From: Conus ventricosus
Taxonomy: Eukaryota; Mollusca; Gastropoda; Neogastropoda; Conidae
Length of the DNA stretch: 64,000 nt
Reading direction: 5' to 3'
Assembly: GCA_018398815.1 (NCBI GenBank)
Contig: CM031607.1
Coordinates: 92,363,652 to 92,427,651 of the forward strand
Below, piece by piece: positions 30,478 through 42,601 of the stretch. The notes under the pieces were generated by a model. That model made no database searches. It was not told where the DNA came from and saw only the letters and a list, made by a program, of their open reading frames with translations. Positions within the stretch are counted from its first letter, which is position 1, and every line of letters begins with the position of its first letter. The position numbers were made by a program, and so were the translations under genes.

Positions 30478-30690
30478 GAGAGTCACAGTATCAGGGCACA
30501 TGGCATGGTGGAAGGCAGAGCCTGTCCTTCCTTCTGCCGCTTTTAACCCTCCCTGAATTGAATCAGGTACCAGTTTGCTGCTGGGTGGACAGAGAGGGTT
30601 TTTAAGGTGGGATAATTCAACCCTCGGGTTGTTCGAAGTCAGACTGTCAGCGCTACAAGCAAATGCTCTAATCACCTGACTGCAGACCCT
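30478..30690 (-). mobile_element. tRNA-derived SINE-like element (left copy)
   Basis: Minus-strand sequence begins with a Pol III promoter-like head: GGTGATTAGAGCATTTGC (A-box-like) and GACTTCGAACAACC (B-box-like), spaced as in tRNA. A body with GGTACCTGATTCAATTCAGG and AGCGGCAGAAGGAAGGACAG resembles SINEs I associate with gastropods (from memory). The right copy is at about 53462-53675. Confidence 0.5.
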
Positions 30691-30743
30691 TCTGTCAACA
30701 GTATGCTTAAGATGCATCACTGGCAGCTCAGGAATTTGTTTAG

Positions 30744-30778
30744 CGTGTGTGTGTGTGGTGTGTGTGTGTGTGTGTGTG

Positions 30779-30868
<90 letters not shown>

Positions 30869-31180
30869 CATATGAAGGCATGAGTGCAAAAGACCTGCAA
30901 ATGACGGAGATGCTTTGTGTATGTTTGTACGGTGAGGTGTGTTTGATGTAAGTGATGGTGGAGGTAACAGAGGAAGGGCAGGAGGCCGACAGGAGGAATG
31001 GAGATTCTGAGTCTCTGTTGGAGACAGTGGAGTGGATGTTTCTCTTTTCTTTCTTCTTTGTGTGCATCTTCTTTTTTAGGCATGGTTGAGGGCTTTGCTC
31101 TGTGTGTGGTGTGTGTGGTGTGTGTGTGTGGTGGTGTGTGTGTGTGTGTGTGTGTGGTGTTTGCATGCATGCATGTGTGC
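30744..31180 (+). repeat. (GT)n-(GTT)n tract and second (GT)n tract
   Basis: (GT)n at 30747-30823 passes directly into (GTT)n at 30824-30866. A further (GT)n lies at 31100-31170. The right copy at about 53731-53857 and 54091-54160 has different lengths. All frames here are artefacts. Confidence 0.95.
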
Positions 31181-32569
31181 GTGTGTTGGGGAACATAGCG
31201 ATCCTGGAGTTTGTGTTGGACAGATTGCTTGAGATTGTTCAGGTCTGATCTGAGTGTGAAATAGCTCTACAAGTTATTCACCGTCTTGTTCGTGCGTTTG
31301 TGTGAATACCATAGAGATGATGATGGTTGAATAAAAGTCGGTCATGTCACAATTCACATTTTTATGTTCTAGTTTCCTTGGTGCCTTCAGAGATCTTGTT
31401 TTCAGCTGGCAACTTTTTTTTCTTCAACGAGAGGAAAGGGAGAAGGAGGGCGGGGTAGGACGAGGAGGGCCAAGGGGTGGGGTGGGGGTGGGGAGAGATG
31501 GAGACCATGAGGGGAAAGGGGGACAAGACAAAGGAACACTAGAGATTCTTACCTTACCTGTATTTGAATCCAACGGTTGTAAACTTCATGGAAAGCCAAT
31601 GGTTTGCAGTTGCCTTTGTGTACACCAAAGTTTGCATTTGATTTGCAGTCTGGTCTGTGGTAGTGAGCTGCTGTGCTGATGGCACAGCCGTGCTTCAGTG
31701 GCAGCAGCATTCCTGGGAGGAGTGGGTGCCGTTTGAAGCTGTGCCAAGACCCCCCCTCCCCCCTATTATCCCCCCCCCCCCTTCCTCACTTCTCATACGG
31801 CCTGACTAGCTTGTTAGGTGACCAAGCAGTTCAGTCATTTGGTCCAGGTGTCGTCCATGTGCCCCTCTTCGCAACTTTTTCCCAAGTTTATTGTTGACTG
31901 ACTTATTTAACTTACTTGGCTATCACTCAGGCGATGAGCAGATGTGTAGTATGAATTGACCGAGCTGCAGTGAAACTGAACCGTCTCTTGTACTGTTTCA
32001 CTGTCGCTGTCTCTCTCCACGCTTTCATTTCATTCCAAGATGACATCCTTTGGGAACTTTTATTTCAAGATCAAACAACAGTAAATAATGGATAAAAAAA
32101 TGTTTTGACAAGAAATCTGGCTTTGATGTGGTTGTAAGTAGGAGGACACAAGAAGTTCTGTAGCAGGCTCATTGAAAGCAGTGGAGGCGCTGACATGTAT
32201 AAAGGATTACATTGTGTGCATGCCAGTAGCAGAGGAATGTTGCAGTCCTGCCCAGGCCTTTGTGTCAGCTCAGCTATAAATGATGTGAACACTTTTCCTC
32301 AGTTGATAAGACTGTGTGCTGGCACCATCTTATTGACAGGTTAATGAGTGTCAGTTCATCAACATCATGTCCATGCTCATGTTCATTCTCTTCATTCTTG
32401 TTATTTGGGATGTTGTTATTCATCATTGTTAAGTTGATATTAATGGCAGTGATTAGTAGCTGCTTTTGCTGATGTATTTATTGTTGTCTTCATTTTTGAC
32501 TGGTATAGCCAATGTAAAATCTGTTGTGATTTGTCTTGACTGTGCCAAAGACGGAGAAGTAAAGATGAC
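31181..32569. other. Stretch without recognisable genes
   Basis: It contains a G/A-rich tract at 31430-31530 and C-runs at 31750-31790. A 211-codon plus-strand frame in the right copy (54319-54954) is interrupted in the left copy, has no recognisable domain and crosses both tracts, so it is not called. Confidence 0.4.
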
Positions 32570-32992
32570 TGAACACCAGCAACATTGTGTACTTGTTTTA
32601 TATGTGTGGGGTGTGTGTTTTACCCCTTCTGAACACCAGCAACATTGTGTACTTGTTTTATATGTGTGGGTGTGTGTTTTACCCCTTCCTGAACACCAGC
32701 AACATTGTGTACTTGTTTTGTATGTGTGGGTGTGTGTTTTACACCCTTCCTGAACACCGCAACATTGTGTACTTGTTTTATATGTGTGGGTGTGTGTTTT
32801 ACCCCTTCCTGAACACCAGCAACATTGTGTACTTGTTTTATTAGGGTGTGGGTGTGTGTTTTTACCCCTTCCTGAACCCCAGCAACATTGTGTACTTGTT
32901 TTATATGTGGGGGTGTGTGTTTTACCCCCTTCCTGAACCCAGCAACATTGTGTACTTGTTTTATATGTGTGGGTGTGTGTTTTACCCCTACC
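32570..32992 (+). repeat. Second 60-bp minisatellite (left copy)
   Basis: Seven units hold GAACACCAGCAACATTGTGT, then ACTTGTTTTATATGTGTGGG and GTGTGTTTTACCCC, with a period of about 60 bp and 1-base length changes. The right copy is at 55561-55985. Unrelated in sequence to the IAP-intron minisatellite despite the same period. Confidence 0.92.
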
Positions 32993-33273
32993 CTATCTCC
33001 CACCCTTAACTCTTGTAACCTGTTACATGAGAGTGGTTTCAATCACATGTGCTCATTTTTGTATGTGCTTCAATCTCTCTCGCTCTGTCTCCGTCTTCTC
33101 TCTCATTCTCTTAACCGGATAAGATCGTTCACAGTGAGCTAGTTTATGCTATTATTACATGTACCTACCAACAATGTGATTTCTTTCATCCATATATTTC
33201 TGATGGTTTTGTTACTTTCATCATTATTTTTCTTTTTCTTATAGCCTACTTCAATGATGCAGGTCGGATGTGT

Positions 33274-33410
33274 ACCCCCCCCCCCCCCCCCCCCCCCCCC
33301 CTTGCCTAATGGCTGTTAAGATGACGGCAATAAATCATCAAAGCGTCACTCTGTCTCAAACACACTCTCTCTCTCTCTCTCTCTCTCTCAATCAATCAAT
33401 CAATTTTCTT
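33274..33410 (+). repeat. Poly-C run and (CT)n/(ATCA)n tract
   Basis: A pure C-run of about 27 bases at 33275-33301, then (CT)n at 33364-33389 and (ATCA)n at 33390-33402. The right copy has a shorter C-run at about 56278-56301. Confidence 0.9.
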
Positions 33411-33778
33411 TCTCTCTTAGTCGCACACAAATCACGTCACATGAGTTAAGAGTCACGATAAAGGAAGAAAAATGTCGCCACACTTACCAAGTGCTTTTTG
33501 GGAATGCAGTATTTGATTGAATTCCGTCTGCATAACTTCCTTCCGTACAAATTACCGCTGCAACTGTCGTCCTCGGAATGATTAACTTTACTTTCTGACG
33601 AAAGAGCAGGAAAAGGTAACACAATTCGCAAATGTTTTTTTAAAAAAAGTGAATCGGGTAAATAGATGAGTGTGAGTACATAACAGAAAAAAAAAAAAAA
33701 AAAAAAAAGGAAAAGAAATGAGCATGCAAATAAACCGACTTCACAACTGCGGAATTCGTCATGTGACATTACCTTGTC

Positions 33779-33817
33779 ATCGGGTATTCCCGATAAGTTG
33801 AGTCGCGGATATAAATA
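33779..33817 (+). promoter_or_regulatory. TATA box with upstream palindrome ATCGGG-TATT-CCCGAT (left copy)
   Basis: TATAAATAG at 33810-33818 is a canonical TATA box. A 16-bp palindrome-like site (33779-33794) lies 15 bp upstream. Transcription would run into the LINE ORF1 that follows. A (GT)n tract sits just downstream at 33857-33891. Confidence 0.5.
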
Positions 33818-33852
33818 GAGCGGGTTGACAATTTTCTGTCTGTCTGTCTCTC

Positions 33853-33893
<41 letters not shown>

Positions 33894-34100
33894 CATCAAC
33901 TCCACGAAAGCATAGACACTGTGTGATGTCAGGCACCTTCAGCAAGTCTTGTGAACTAGCTGACTTTTCTTCTAAGGAAGTGTCACTATATATAGTTACA
34001 ATGTTGAAGTGGTCATTCACACCTCGACTCAAATCAACACATCACGTGCAGGGTCTGACGTCATTGACTTGAATGTATTAGGTTTATCAAAGTATCATGG

Positions 34101-35029
34101 ATGGCCATGACGACGTCTTCGCGAATCTCTGTTTTATGTCTTTTTCTTTCTTTCTTTTTTCTTCTTCTTCTTCTTCTTCTTCTTCCTTGGCTTGATACGT
34201 TAAAAGAAAACAAAAAAGTTCACTATGTAACCATTCATGTGGGTGTAAACGATTGTCCGTCAGGGGCCATTACAGAAGATACATGGGACACCTTCTGTCC
34301 AGTGTTCGACGTGCTTTCCCTGAAGCATGTATACACACGAGTTCCATAGTTCCTGCGATCGATGATCATAACCTCAACAAACACAATTCTTCCTTCTAAC
34401 AAAATCTGTCTGCTGTGTGCAAAAGCCGTGAAACCCTCTTCATTGATCATTTCCCATCATTCAGACCCCCCTCAAAACGGAACCTCTATCATGACCATAT
34501 TCACTTAAACAAAACGGAACTGCACAATTGGTTCTGGACCTCAAAACAGCTGCTGATATAAACATTCATTAGAGAGCTCTCGTTCTCAAAGCACAGCAGC
34601 TCTGGAAAGTCATCAGCATTCAGAAATCACAGAAATGTTTCAGCATGACAATTACAACACAACTTCTTTCCACCTTTCCAGTCATCACAATGGAGCGTAT
34701 CGTCACTCAAACTCTGTCTGTTCACCATCCTTCCATCATCGCTCATTCCCACAAACCCTGTCTTACAGTGAAATCCCCTCAACCGTACCCTGTCATGACC
34801 TTCCACTAAACGCCGCTCACCCTGATCATCCTGCATCCGCAATTCACCATGATTACTATGCATCTGCCCTCATCCTGACTATCATGCATCCGCCCTCATT
34901 CTGACTATCATGCATCCGCCCCCCATCTGAATACCTGCAGCTCGATCGTTAACTACCTGCACCCCCCAACCATGCTCCCCACAGCCCCCTTTTTACCATG
35001 ACTACCATGCAGCCTCCCCCCAAACCCCC
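34101..35029 (+). pseudogene. LINE ORF1, SGNH esterase-like part (left copy, cut by the gap)
   Basis: This is the same sequence as 57100-58040, containing IHVGVNDC (SGNH block III type) and the later HxxxHLN block. It carries several single-base losses that break the frame (around 34290, 34390 and 34530) and a noisy last 100 bases before the N run. The intact right copy shows these to be probable sequencing errors at a contig end. Confidence 0.75.
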
Positions 35030-36029
35030 NNNNNNNNNNNNNNNNNNNNNNNNNNNNNNNNNNNNNNNNNNNNNNNNNNNNNNNNNNNNNNNNNNNNNNN
35101 NNNNNNNNNNNNNNNNNNNNNNNNNNNNNNNNNNNNNNNNNNNNNNNNNNNNNNNNNNNNNNNNNNNNNNNNNNNNNNNNNNNNNNNNNNNNNNNNNNNN
35201 NNNNNNNNNNNNNNNNNNNNNNNNNNNNNNNNNNNNNNNNNNNNNNNNNNNNNNNNNNNNNNNNNNNNNNNNNNNNNNNNNNNNNNNNNNNNNNNNNNNN
35301 NNNNNNNNNNNNNNNNNNNNNNNNNNNNNNNNNNNNNNNNNNNNNNNNNNNNNNNNNNNNNNNNNNNNNNNNNNNNNNNNNNNNNNNNNNNNNNNNNNNN
35401 NNNNNNNNNNNNNNNNNNNNNNNNNNNNNNNNNNNNNNNNNNNNNNNNNNNNNNNNNNNNNNNNNNNNNNNNNNNNNNNNNNNNNNNNNNNNNNNNNNNN
35501 NNNNNNNNNNNNNNNNNNNNNNNNNNNNNNNNNNNNNNNNNNNNNNNNNNNNNNNNNNNNNNNNNNNNNNNNNNNNNNNNNNNNNNNNNNNNNNNNNNNN
35601 NNNNNNNNNNNNNNNNNNNNNNNNNNNNNNNNNNNNNNNNNNNNNNNNNNNNNNNNNNNNNNNNNNNNNNNNNNNNNNNNNNNNNNNNNNNNNNNNNNNN
35701 NNNNNNNNNNNNNNNNNNNNNNNNNNNNNNNNNNNNNNNNNNNNNNNNNNNNNNNNNNNNNNNNNNNNNNNNNNNNNNNNNNNNNNNNNNNNNNNNNNNN
35801 NNNNNNNNNNNNNNNNNNNNNNNNNNNNNNNNNNNNNNNNNNNNNNNNNNNNNNNNNNNNNNNNNNNNNNNNNNNNNNNNNNNNNNNNNNNNNNNNNNNN
35901 NNNNNNNNNNNNNNNNNNNNNNNNNNNNNNNNNNNNNNNNNNNNNNNNNNNNNNNNNNNNNNNNNNNNNNNNNNNNNNNNNNNNNNNNNNNNNNNNNNNN
36001 NNNNNNNNNNNNNNNNNNNNNNNNNNNNN
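35030..36029. other. Assembly gap of exactly 1000 N
   Basis: A fixed-length N run of the kind scaffolders insert when gap size is unknown. Long frames reported across it are meaningless. Given the overlap of its flanks, the real gap may be zero or negative. Confidence 0.99.
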
Positions 36030-36549
36030 TGGACTAGTTGGGATAGGTGGTGTCGTGGGGGGGGGGTTGGAGGACGTGAGGGGGCGCCATAGTGTGTGTG
36101 GAAATAAAGAAGTGCGCATGATTGTAAAGCTGTGTTAGTGTGCGGTGTTGTCTGCTCTAGTGTGTAATAGCGTGGTAGGGGTGGTAGGGCCGTCCGCTTA
36201 GCGACCGTGACACTGGCAAAGATTTGGACTTGAGGGGAGGAGAGAGGGGAGGAGAGTTGAAGATGGAGAAACTGGGAAAATAAAATTAAAAAAAAATGTT
36301 ACAGTTTGAAAACTCTTCTCTAGCTGCATAAGGGAACCATCGCAATCCCTTTTGAAGGCAGATATATTTGTATTGTTAGGTTTCCTTATGGAGCAAAACA
36401 TACCCCACTTGTTTACTGTTTACTATATATATATATATGTATACATGTTTTATTTTATTTTTTAACCTGTTTCTTATACTATCTATCTATCTATGTATCT
36501 ATTCACACACAGCGAGGGGGCATAACAGGGAATACCTGACGTGAGGCGG

Positions 36550-36589
36550 CAGTTTCAGTTTCATCAAGAATGCGTCATTGCGTGCGGAC

Positions 36590-36633
<44 letters not shown>

Positions 36634-36840
36634 TAAAATATATATATATATATATATATGCTACACAACATCCGCTAATTTTTGAGACCACACAAACGCA
36701 TGATTTTAAGCTGATGGATAAATGAATTAACAACAAAGATGAAAAAATTTGAAGAAGAGGGTCTTGTGGCTACGACTTAGTAGATGTCTGACCTACGCAT
36801 TAGCCCAAAGCGCCGGTCAGACCTTGAGTGCCCACCTAAC
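36550..36840 (+). mobile_element. SINE, GTTTCAGTTTC family (right copy)
   Basis: Counterpart of 13520-13808 with a different (TA)n length at about 36592-36658. Confidence 0.6.
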
Positions 36841-37563
36841 ATTGTTTTCTTTTTTCTTCATTTTAGTATTATCATTTTTTTTTTTTTTTGGGGGGGGGTA
36901 TGTTGTGTATGCATGTGTGTGCACGGGCCCATATGTGTGCCTGTGCGCGCGCGCGTGTTGTGTCTGTGTGCGCATGCGTGTGTGCACGCTTGTGTGTTTG
37001 TGTGTGCGACAGATCTACGCCGGGCGGCGCATCCAATCTTCCAGCCACTACGGGTGTCAGCAGGTCTGGTCTGTGCTGCTGGAGGAAGGGGTTGCGGAGG
37101 GGTGTGGTGAGGGGTTGCGGCTTCTGGAATCGTGGGAACATGGTGGGCGATGGAGCACAGCCTGACTACGATCACCGTTGCCCAGCCAACCATGTTTTCG
37201 GGTCGGCATGATTGGCACCCTCCTCAGGATCGGGCTGTGAGAACCATGTAAAGGAATTTGTGTGTGTTGCTCCTTTGAGGCAGCTTCAGCGGCACAGGAC
37301 CATCGCCACCCGAGCTTGAAGAAGAAGGCCGCCCGGTAGTCCTGAAGACAGGCCTTTGAGGGTTGGAGGTGGTGGTGGTGGGGGGGGTGGCGGGGGGGGG
37401 GGGGGGGGGGGGGGGGGAGGGGGGGGAGGGGGGGGGGGGGGAGTGCCGCCTAACATAGTGGGCTGATCAACACCACATCGTTGACTCCAGTTCACACAGA
37501 TCCAGAACCAGGTGCCGGACACCAGTTCAGCAGGAAGAAGGAAGAGGACCTGGACACCAGACC

Positions 37564-37740
37564 GGGACAGGTAAGGGAATGTTGCTTATAGCCCAGCCGA
37601 CCGCCAAGGGCCACACAGGCCGGGACAGGAAAGGGGAATGTTGCTTACAGCTCAGCCGACCGCAAAGGGCCACACAGGCCGGGACAGGTAATGGAATGTT
37701 GCTTACAGCCCAGCCGACCGCCAAGGGCCACACAGGCCGG
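37564..37740 (+). repeat. 58-bp tandem repeat (right copy)
   Basis: Three units, counterpart of 14533-14709. One unit reads GGGACAGGAAAGGGG instead of GGGACAGGTAAGGG. Confidence 0.85.
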
Positions 37741-37910
37741 GACAACTTCAGCAAGAAAGGAGAGCCCCCGTCTGGAACCAAGCCCAAGACTCCTAGCAAC
37801 GATCAGACATCCTGCCACAAAAATAAACAAGATGCGAAGCATATATACGTACTCCAGTTTTCCAAACCGCTTATAAATCGGCCAAGTGCTTTGTGAGATA
37901 AGAAATAAAG

Positions 37911-39332
37911 GCAAAATAATGGTTTTAACGGTTATTTAACTGATGTACACTTTTGAAACTGGTATTTGAGTCCTCACTGGGCTAAAGCCTGTGTACATAC
38001 CAAATTTCATCCAAATCGGACAATATGTCAAGAATAACGGTTTTTAACGGTCAGATTTTGAAACACTGCATGGAAATGCCATTTGCGTGTGATGACCTTT
38101 CTATATACAAAATGTCATTAAAACACACCAATATATATAAAAAATAACGGTAAAATAACGGTATATCGGTTATATAACCGATATACACTTTTGAAACCGG
38201 TATTTTAGTCCTCGCTGGGCTAAAGCCTGTGTACATACCAAATTTCATCCAAATCGGACAATATGTCAAGAATAACGGTTTTTAACGGTCAGATTTTGAA
38301 ACACTGCATGGAAGTGCCATTTGTGTGTGATGACCTTTCTATATACAAAATGTCATTAAAACACACCAATATATATATAAAATAATGGTAAAATGACGGT
38401 TTATCGGTTATATAACCGATATACACTTTTGAAACGGTATTTCAGTCCTCACTGGGCTAAAGCCTGTGTACATACCAAATTTCATCCAAATCGGACAATA
38501 TGTCAAGAATAACGGTTTTTAACGGTCAGATTTTGAAACACTACATGGAAGTGCCATTTGTGTGTGATAACCTTTCTATATACAAAATTTCATTAAAACC
38601 CACCAATATCTAAAAAAAAAATAACGGCAAAATGACGGTTTATTGGTTATATAACCGATATGCACTTTTGAAACCGGTATTTTAGTCCTCACTGGGCTAA
38701 AGCCTGTGTACATATCAAATTTAATCGAAATCGGACAATATGTCAAGAATAACGGTTTTTAACGGTCAAATTTTGAAAAACTTTTTAGAAGTGCCATTTG
38801 TGTGTGATAACCTTTCTATATACCAAATTTCATCAAAATCCACCTATATATAAGAAATAACGACAGAATAACGGTTTTAACGGTTGTTTAATCCATTTTC
38901 AGCATTACATCACTTACATATGGACAGAGGATCCGATTTGTCACAAGATCATCCAAACCGCTTACAAATTGGCCAAGTACTTTCTGAGATATTCCACAAA
39001 GAAGAAAAACCGTTACAGGCCGTTACAACCGTTAGTAACGGCTATAACGGGGCAAACTAAAACATCAGGCATCATCCGTGACCCATAATGAACATACCTG
39101 CTAATTTTCATAAAGGTCGGCCAAGTACTTTCTGAGATATTCCACAAAGAAGAAAAACCGTTACAGGCCGTTACAGCCGTTGGTAACGGTTTATAACGGT
39201 AAACTAAACGTCGGGCATTATTCGTGACCCATAATGAACATACCTACAAATTTTCAGAAAGATCGGTCAAGTACTTTCTGAGATATTTCATAAAGAAGAA
39301 CAAGCGTTACAGGCCGTTACAGCCGTTAGTAA
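37911..39332 (+). repeat. TAACGG-rich 240-bp and 146-bp arrays (right copy)
   Basis: Counterpart of 14880-16303. The two copies are nearly identical here, with only occasional single-base indels. Confidence 0.88.
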
Positions 39333-39333
39333 C

Positions 39334-39890
39334 TTGTTGATAGACAGATGGCTGAAGACATAAGTTTAACGTCCTATTTGCCAGCTATCTGTCTATCAAC
39401 AAATCTATCTTAGCAGGCTTAACATACCAAGATTACCTCTGCACCCAAACACGCACACGTGCACTCAAGCACCCACCGAACATACCATGAACAAACGCAC
39501 GTTAGTAACGGCTGTAACGGTAAACTAAAACGTCGGGCATCATACCCATAATGAAGATACCTACAAATTTTCAGAAAGATCGACCCAGTAGTTTTGTCTG
39601 GAGCGAGTGGAACACATTTTGACCACGGACACACAGACAGACAGACAGACACACACACATTCTAAAGTACTCCCTGTTATGAATTGGGAGTACAAAATAC
39701 AATACAGACTTCAGTCTAGAACACCATGTCTTTAAGGGCTCAGGCAAATAGGACGTTAAACTGATGTCTTCAGCTATCTGTCTATCAACAAATCTATCTT
39801 AGCAGGCTTAACATACCAAGATTACCTCTGCACCCAAACACGCACACGTGCACTCAAGCACCCACCGAACATACCATGAACAAACGCACA
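39334..39890. repeat. Inverted and direct repeat composite (right copy)
   Basis: Counterpart of 16304-16858: 47-bp inverted arms and the 118-bp direct repeat are both present. A (CA)n tract follows to about 40121. Confidence 0.8.
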
Positions 39891-39952
39891 AACAGGACAG
39901 TTACTGACTTTTGAAAAGTTAGCACACACACACTCACTCAGTACACACACAC

Positions 39953-40007
<55 letters not shown>

Positions 40008-40052
40008 ACACACGCTCGCAAGCATGCACGCACGCGCGCAGGCGCGCGCGCG

Positions 40053-40123
<71 letters not shown>

Positions 40124-40129
40124 ATTTCC

Positions 40130-42465
40130 TACATCACCCAAGGAAACATGCGCCAACATGCACAAGGCATTTCATTAAGACATGACTGAACATAACTGCT
40201 CCCTGGCGGATGCCACTGTGTGACCACCAGATGCAACACAACAGAACCTCCATAGAAGCACCCCACGGGTGTACCAGACCGTATTTCATGACTGCAGAAC
40301 CGCCGGTAAAACACTATCAAGCAACTGCTACACGCATCCTCAACCCCCCACTCGTTGCTGTTGCATTGACAGGAGAAACCATTACAACTTCAGATACAGC
40401 CAACCTTCGCGTCAAGGTCTCGCACGCCCTCTGAAGAGGATCCCAGTTGCAGCTTTTCCCGCTGTCAACCGAGGGTGTTTCTTCACCGTTATTACTGGGC
40501 TAATTCCTCCGAGTCGACCGAAAGGAACACGAACAGAACACATAAAGTTTGGTGCCATTCAGTGTTCACTATCTGAGGTCTAGAAATTCCCAGGTAATTT
40601 TCAGTTGTTCCGGGGATAAGTTAAGTAACAAAAAAAAACAACAACAAAAAAAAAAAAAAAAAAAAAAACTGATTGCTGGAGGTGGATGGCAGCGGCGGAT
40701 GGGAAGATAGAGGACTAGAGCTGATGAATGTGTGAAAGTGAAACGGGAAAGAAAGAAGCGTGATCGGTCGATCAGCACTGAAGCTTATTTCTCAAAAATC
40801 GGTTGTCCGACAGACAAGTAGGAGGAGAATTTCCACTATGTCCGCCAGCAGAAGATTGAGTTGTCACGGACTATCGGACAGAGTGAGTATTTCGAACCTT
40901 GCGATATAGATGATCCGCTGGTCAGTCTGGACACTGTGGCCGAGAGAGACTGATTTGTCAAGCCAGGCCGAACACTGAGTCGACAGCAAGAGAGAATGAA
41001 AACAACAACAACAACAACAAACAAACAAAAATGAAAACTGCTTTCTTCGTAGTTGGAACATGGGATAGGGAGTGAATTCGGGGTACTTGGGGTGGATAGG
41101 GAGTGAATTCGGGGTACTTGGGGGTGGATAGGGAGGGAACGAGGAGAGGGAAGAAGGAGGGGGAGGCGGGGCAGACGACTATCAAACACAATGATAATTG
41201 TATTGCGCATTTTGAACAGGCCGCGTTGCGCAGAATGTTTTACCGTCTCACTTCCCTCGGCTGGACAGTCAAAAGGTCAAAATGTGCTCACAAAGTGCAA
41301 AAGGCCGTTGAGAAGGGAAACAAAAAAAACAAAAACAAAAACAAAACGACAACAAAAAAAAAACAAAGAAAGAAAGAAACTAACCAACCTCACTGACATC
41401 CCACAAGTGTCACCTCCACATCTCAGACTCGTTTTGATCCGTCTCTCTCTGTGACTCGTTTTGATCTCTCTCTCTCTCTCTGTTTCCTTCAGTTTGACTA
41501 TCCACCATGTCTTTATTATGTTTATACATAGTTTGCTTATCATTGCAGAATTTGATTACAGTGTTGCTACGTTGAATTGTCAGTATGAATGATATGTGTT
41601 GAAGTCATGTATGCATGACAAAGGCAGATTTAAGACTAGGCTTTGGCCTAAAATCTTCATCATTGCGTATTGAAGATCAATCAATCAGCCTCTCTCGCTG
41701 GCGATTTATCACTGTTATTTCATCTAATCTTTCGATCGATCCATCGATAGATAAACGAAGCGGAGGCAGATTGAGAGATAGATTAATAAAATGAGACCGA
41801 GATAGATAGACTAACAGAATAAAAAGTCAGATGAATGGAGAGTTAACAGACTGAGATGAAAATTGAATGAATTGAATGGTTCTTTTCCCTACCACTTTAT
41901 TTGTTTGTTTTGTCATGCACATGATTCGCATTAATGCCATGGATACGTGGGTGATTGTGAAAGCAAGGCCTATTCTCCAGAACGACACAAGCAAGATACA
42001 CACACAGGCCTACTATGTAACAGAGATAATGTGCAAGTCGACGGTCACACGCGACAGATTTCTACAGACGCGGAGTTATCTCAGCGTTGTTTACTTCCGG
42101 TTCATGGTTGCCGAGGTAAATGCTCCATTGCGTCTGAATCAAAGGAGGGAAGAAAGGGAACATCCTCTTGAAGAGTGCCAAGCTGGAAAAAAAAAATCAA
42201 GCACAGAAGCTGGAAGGGAGTTCCAATTTGAACTGACACTGGAAAAAAACAAACTGAGTTTAAAACTCTTGTTTTTTTAAGATCCGACTAACGAAGAGGA
42301 TGAAATAAACCTTTTTTTATCATGGTACTAATAAATAATGCATTTAATCGCATGGATTTTTCCTGTGAACGGTGTGACTATATTTCTTATTTGTAGTGCT
42401 GTGACCGAATTTGCGCTCATGGTAATTTTCCTGAATGATCACGATGATTTTTGACGCAATTTAGC
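40130..42465. other. Intergenic stretch upstream of the IAP gene (right copy)
   Basis: Counterpart of 17100-19437, with the same A-run (about 40629-40668), AAAC tract and L2-like tail (about 41622-41690). No gene is recognised. Confidence 0.5.
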
Positions 42466-42475
42466 GGGAATTCCC
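42466..42475. promoter_or_regulatory. Perfect palindromic NF-kB-type site GGGAATTCCC (right copy)
   Basis: Identical to the site at 19438-19447 and 127 bp upstream of the ATG in this copy. Confidence 0.5.
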
Positions 42476-42601
42476 GATTCCAATTTAGCGACACGTAAAT
42501 TAGGTTGGCCGCCATGATAGGACCTGTGGTAGTTCCCAGACTTAAGTGAGACCACCACTCGTCTGATCGTGCATTTTGTCTGAAAGCTTCAGCTGAACCT
42601 A

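Noticed and set aside
34953..36119. Very long open frames (over 360 codons) on both strands
   Set aside because: They consist almost entirely of N bases from the 1000-N gap.
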